A stretch of 64,000 bases of DNA. Source: Streptomyces olivaceus (GTDB lineage: Bacteria > Actinomycetota > Actinomycetes > Streptomycetales > Streptomycetaceae). The position numbers and the translations under genes were made by a program. Position 1 is the first letter of the stretch; every line of letters begins with the position of its first letter. The notes beneath the pieces are model-generated. The model saw only the letters and a program-made list of their open reading frames with translations, was not told where the DNA came from and did not search any database. The DNA is taken from NCBI RefSeq assembly GCF_000721235.1, contig NZ_JOFH01000015.1, positions 124,001 through 188,000 of the forward strand. Direction: 5' to 3'. Of this stretch, positions 61,587-64,000 are shown piece after piece.

Positions 61587-63497
61587 TCACTCCTGGCGCC
61601 AGGCCGACTCGCGCAGCAGCCGCAGACCGTTGAGGCCGACCAGTACGGTCGAGCCCTCGTGGCCCGCGACGCCGAGCGGCAGCGGCAGGTGGCCGATCAG
61701 GTCCCACAGGACGAGGACGGTGATGAAGGCACCGGCGACGACGAGGTTCTGCAGCACCAGCCGGCGTGCCCGCCGCGAGAGGCGTACGACGGCGGGCACG
61801 GCCGTCAGCTCGTCGCGCACGACGACCGCGTCGGCGGCCTCCAGGGCCAGGTCGGAACCGGCCCGGCCCATGGCGACACCGGCGTGCGCGGCGGCCAGCG
61901 CGGGGGCGTCGTTGACGCCGTCGCCGACGAAGAGCACCTTGCGGCCGGCCCGCTCGCCTTCCCGTACGGCCTCGACCTTGTCCTCGGGCAGCAGGTCGGC
62001 GCGGACGTCGGTGATGCCGGTCGCCTCGGCCACCCGGGCGGCGGCGGCCGGGTGGTCGCCGGTGAGGAGGGCGGGGGCGGTGCCGGTGAGGGCGGTGAGC
62101 GCGGCGGTGGCCGGGGCGGCGTCGGCACGGAGGCGGTCGGTGAGGGCGAGGGTGCCGAGGAGGACGCCGTCGCGGGTGACCCGGACGGTGGTCTCGGCGC
62201 CCTCGGGCGTGTCGGCCCGGCCGACGTGGACGCGGTGGCCGTCGACGAGCGCCGTGACTCCGCGGCCCGGGCTCGCGGTGAAGTCCCGGGCGGCGGCGAT
62301 CGGCAGGTTCCGGCCGCGGGCGGCGCTCACGATCGCGCGGGCCAGCGGGTGCTCGCTGGGGTACTCGGCCGACGCGGCCAGGGCCAGGAGGCCGTCCGCG
62401 TCGAGGCGGGGCGCGGAGCCGGGAGCGGACACCGGGCGTACGGCGGTCACCTCGGGGGCGCCCTCGGTCAGGGTGCCGGTCTTGTCGAGGGCTGCGGTGT
62501 CGATCGCGCCGAGGCGCTCCATGGCGACCGCCGACTTCACCAGGACGCCGTGCCGGCCCGCGTTGGCGATGGCGGACAGCAGGGGCGGCATCGTCGCGAG
62601 GACGACCGCGCAGGGCGAGGCGACGATCATGAAGGTCATGGCGCGCAGCAGGGCGTCCGTGAGGTCGGCGCCGAGGGCGAGCGGGATGCCGAAGACCGCG
62701 AGGGTGGCGGCGACCACGCCGACCGCGTAGCGCTGCTCGATCTTCTCGATGAACAGCTGCGTCGGCGCCTTGGTGCGGGACGCCTCCTCGACGAGGGTGA
62801 CGATGCGGGCGATGACCGAGTCGGCGGGGTCGCGGCCGACGCGGACGCGCAGGGCGCCGGTGCCGTTCACGGTCCCGGCGAAGACGTCGTCGCCGGGGCG
62901 CTTGAGGACGGGCACCGACTCGCCGGTGATGGTGGCCTGGTCGACCTCGCCGGTCCCGTCCAGGACCGTGCCGTCGGCGCCGATCCGCTCCCCCGGGCGG
63001 ACCAGGACGGTGTCGCCGACGGCGAGTGCGGCGGTCGGGACGGTCTCCTCGCGGCCGTCGCGCACCCGGGTCGCGGTGGTGGGGGCGAGGTCGAGCAGGC
63101 CGCGTACGGAGTCGGCGGTGCGGGCGGTGGCCAGGGCCTCCAGGGCGCCGGAGGTGGCGAAGATGACGATCAGCAGGGCGCCGTCGAGGACCTGGCCGAT
63201 GGAGGCGGCGCCGAGGGCGGCCACGATCATCAGCAGGTCGACGTCCAGGGTCTTCCCGCTCAGCGCCCGCAGCCCTTCGAGGGCGGGCTCCCAGCCGCCG
63301 GCGGCGTAGGCGAACGCGTACAGCGGGCCGTACGTCCAGGCGGGGGCGGAGCCGAGGTCGAGGGGCAGGGCCGCGAGGAAGGCCAGGAGGGACGCGAGCG
63401 CCCAGCGGGCCTCGGCCAGGGCGAGGACACGGGTGCGGCGCCCGGGCGCGGGGGCGGCGGGCACGGGCGCGGGCACGGTGGCGAGGGTCGTGGACAC
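61587..63497 (-). CDS. P1B-4-type heavy-metal-translocating P-type ATPase
   Basis: 636 aa. Actuator TGES (191-194), phosphorylation DKTGT (338-342), nucleotide-binding GDGVND in the P domain, metal-binding SPC (294-296) in TM6, and HEGST (613-617) in the last helix pair. SPC plus HEG(G/S)T marks the P1B-4 subgroup (Co2+, Ni2+, Fe2+ or Zn2+ export). There is no N-terminal CxxC domain. Start GTG 63497 is chosen because TATGGT (-10-like) stands 7 nt upstream; GTG 63518 is also open. Divergent from the ArsR-family sensor. Confidence 0.88.
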   Translation of the reverse strand: MSTTLATVPAPVPAAPAPGRRTRVLALAEARWALASLLAFLAALPLDLGSAPAWTYGPLYAFAYAAGGWEPALEGLRALSGKTLDVDLLMIVAALGAASIGQVLDGALLIVIFATSGALEALATARTADSVRGLLDLAPTTATRVRDGREETVPTAALAVGDTVLVRPGERIGADGTVLDGTGEVDQATITGESVPVLKRPGDDVFAGTVNGTGALRVRVGRDPADSVIARIVTLVEEASRTKAPTQLFIEKIEQRYAVGVVAATLAVFGIPLALGADLTDALLRAMTFMIVASPCAVVLATMPPLLSAIANAGRHGVLVKSAVAMERLGAIDTAALDKTGTLTEGAPEVTAVRPVSAPGSAPRLDADGLLALAASAEYPSEHPLARAIVSAARGRNLPIAAARDFTASPGRGVTALVDGHRVHVGRADTPEGAETTVRVTRDGVLLGTLALTDRLRADAAPATAALTALTGTAPALLTGDHPAAAARVAEATGITDVRADLLPEDKVEAVREGERAGRKVLFVGDGVNDAPALAAAHAGVAMGRAGSDLALEAADAVVVRDELTAVPAVVRLSRRARRLVLQNLVVAGAFITVLVLWDLIGHLPLPLGVAGHEGSTVLVGLNGLRLLRESAWRQE

Positions 63498-63615
63498 GCG
63501 CCGACCATACAGGAACACATGAAGACTCGTTCATTCGTTCATTCGGTTAGGGGTTCGGTTCGAGGGGTCGGACGTTCGTTCAGGAGCTGCTCGGGCCGGT
63601 GCGTAAGATGACCGC
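63498..63615. promoter_or_regulatory. divergent promoter/operator region of the metal-efflux pair
   Basis: CGTTCATT occurs twice in tandem (63528-63535 and 63536-63543), with GTTCGGTTCG and GTTCGTTCAG copies downstream and ATGAA-N6-TTCAT at 63519-63534. GAAC/GTTC half-sites are typical of SmtB/CzrA-type operators. TAAGAT at 63604-63609, 6 nt before the ArsR ATG, is the sensor gene's -10. Confidence 0.5.
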
Positions 63616-63978
63616 ATGGGTCACGGAGCCGTCACCACCGCGCAGGACGCCGCCGAGCGGGTGCGACTGGACGCGGACAACGTCGCGAAGGTCGCCACGA
63701 CCCTCCAGGCCCTGTCCACCCCGTCCAGGCTGCTGATCCTGGCCAGGCTGCGCGAAGGTCCGCTTCCCGCGACCGAGTTGGCGGCGGAGGTGGGCATGGA
63801 GCAGTCGGCCTGCTCGCACCAGCTGCGGCTGCTGCGCAACCTCGGCCTGGTGGTCGGCGAGCGCAAGGGGCGTTCGGTGGTCTACGCCCTGCACGACCAC
63901 CACGTCGCCGAGCTGCTCGACCAGGCCGTGTTCCACGTCGAGCACCTGCGGCTGGGGATCAGCGACGCCGCCGGCTGA
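63616..63978 (+). CDS. ArsR/SmtB-family metal sensor, CzrA-type alpha-5 site
   Basis: 120 aa. Winged HTH with LPATELAAEVGMEQSACSHQ and LRLLRNLGLVVGERKGRSVV. The C-terminal helix has D94, H96, H107, H110, matching the D84, H86, H97, H100 ligands of Staphylococcus CzrA and its relatives, which sense Zn2+/Co2+ across the dimer interface. No Cys site of the ArsR/CadC type is present. It probably represses the divergent P1B-4 ATPase. The ATG at 63616 lies 6 nt after TAAGAT, so the message is leaderless. Confidence 0.88.
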   Translation: MGHGAVTTAQDAAERVRLDADNVAKVATTLQALSTPSRLLILARLREGPLPATELAAEVGMEQSACSHQLRLLRNLGLVVGERKGRSVVYALHDHHVAELLDQAVFHVEHLRLGISDAAG

Positions 63979-64000
63979 CGGCGCCGCCCTTCCCCTCCTG

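Overview
The window is very GC-rich, has strong third-position GC bias, and carries families typical of Streptomyces: a gvpOAFGYZJLSK gas-vesicle set, an F420-type LLM oxidoreductase, a SigB/SigF-group sigma factor, a SpoIIE/anti-sigma-type phosphatase, and a crotonyl-CoA carboxylase/reductase operon. Gene content and order look like the S. coelicolor interval running from sigK through the gvp cluster to ccr/meaA and beyond. That comparison is from memory, not from a search. I would call it a Streptomyces chromosome, close to S. coelicolor in this segment. No rRNA, tRNA, CRISPR array or large prophage was seen.

Layout. 1-12.5 kb: partial lipoprotein, SigK-like sigma factor, VOC protein with a small AraC regulator, UvrA-like ABC ATPase, DUF2795 protein, PfpI/DJ-1 protein, baeRF-type protein, ABC-F protein, PAP2-diacylglycerol-kinase fusion and a methyltransferase. 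12.5-22.6 kb, all minus strand: gvpO-A-F-G-Y-Z-J-L-S-K, preceded by a tightly overlapping trio (NDH-2-like flavoprotein, transketolase, LigD-type polymerase domain). 22.8-33 kb: LLM oxidoreductase, VOC protein, a DUF5107/TPR protein whose 3' end runs into a dispersed hairpin repeat, an acetyltransferase, and a four-peptidase operon (DppA, M20, S9, S66). 32.6-44.8 kb: PIG-L deacetylase, methyltransferase, PAS-GAF-SpoIIE-HATPase protein, an MFS exporter fused to carboxypeptidase-regulatory-like domains behind a 55-bp near-palindrome, SRPBCC protein, a radical SAM protein behind a LexA-like box, a secreted peptidase, RidA and a GNAT protein, and a HEAT-repeat protein.

45-54.5 kb: a double 3-hydroxyacyl-CoA dehydrogenase, a TetR regulator, then ccr-ecm-mcl-mch-mcd, the core ethylmalonyl-CoA pathway in one operon. 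It is read from a promoter with a perfect palindrome between its -35 and -10 boxes. 54.6-56.1 kb: psd-pssA for phosphatidylethanolamine synthesis. 56.2-58 kb: glycerate kinase and a Nudix hydrolase. 58.1-61.5 kb: an alkylation-repair pair, ada-alkA fusion and ogt, split by an IS605-type tnpB element inserted in the opposite orientation. 61.6-64 kb: a P1B-4-type metal ATPase divergent from a CzrA-like ArsR sensor.

How the genes work together. The clearest units are the gas-vesicle operon, the ethylmalonyl-CoA operon (acetyl-CoA assimilation and precursor supply for polyketides), the PE-synthesis pair, the peptide-degradation operon, the DNA-alkylation repair pair and the metal efflux/sensor pair. 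Many starts are joined by ATGA or GTGA overlaps. At least eight genes have a TANNNT -10 box 6-7 nt before the start codon and so look leaderless. I found no unmistakably new defence or biosynthetic system. The most interesting items are the tnpB insertion with its guide-bearing right end, the large operator-like palindromes, the charge-tailed GvpY/GvpZ pair, and the overlapping NDH-transketolase-PolDom operon next to gvp.
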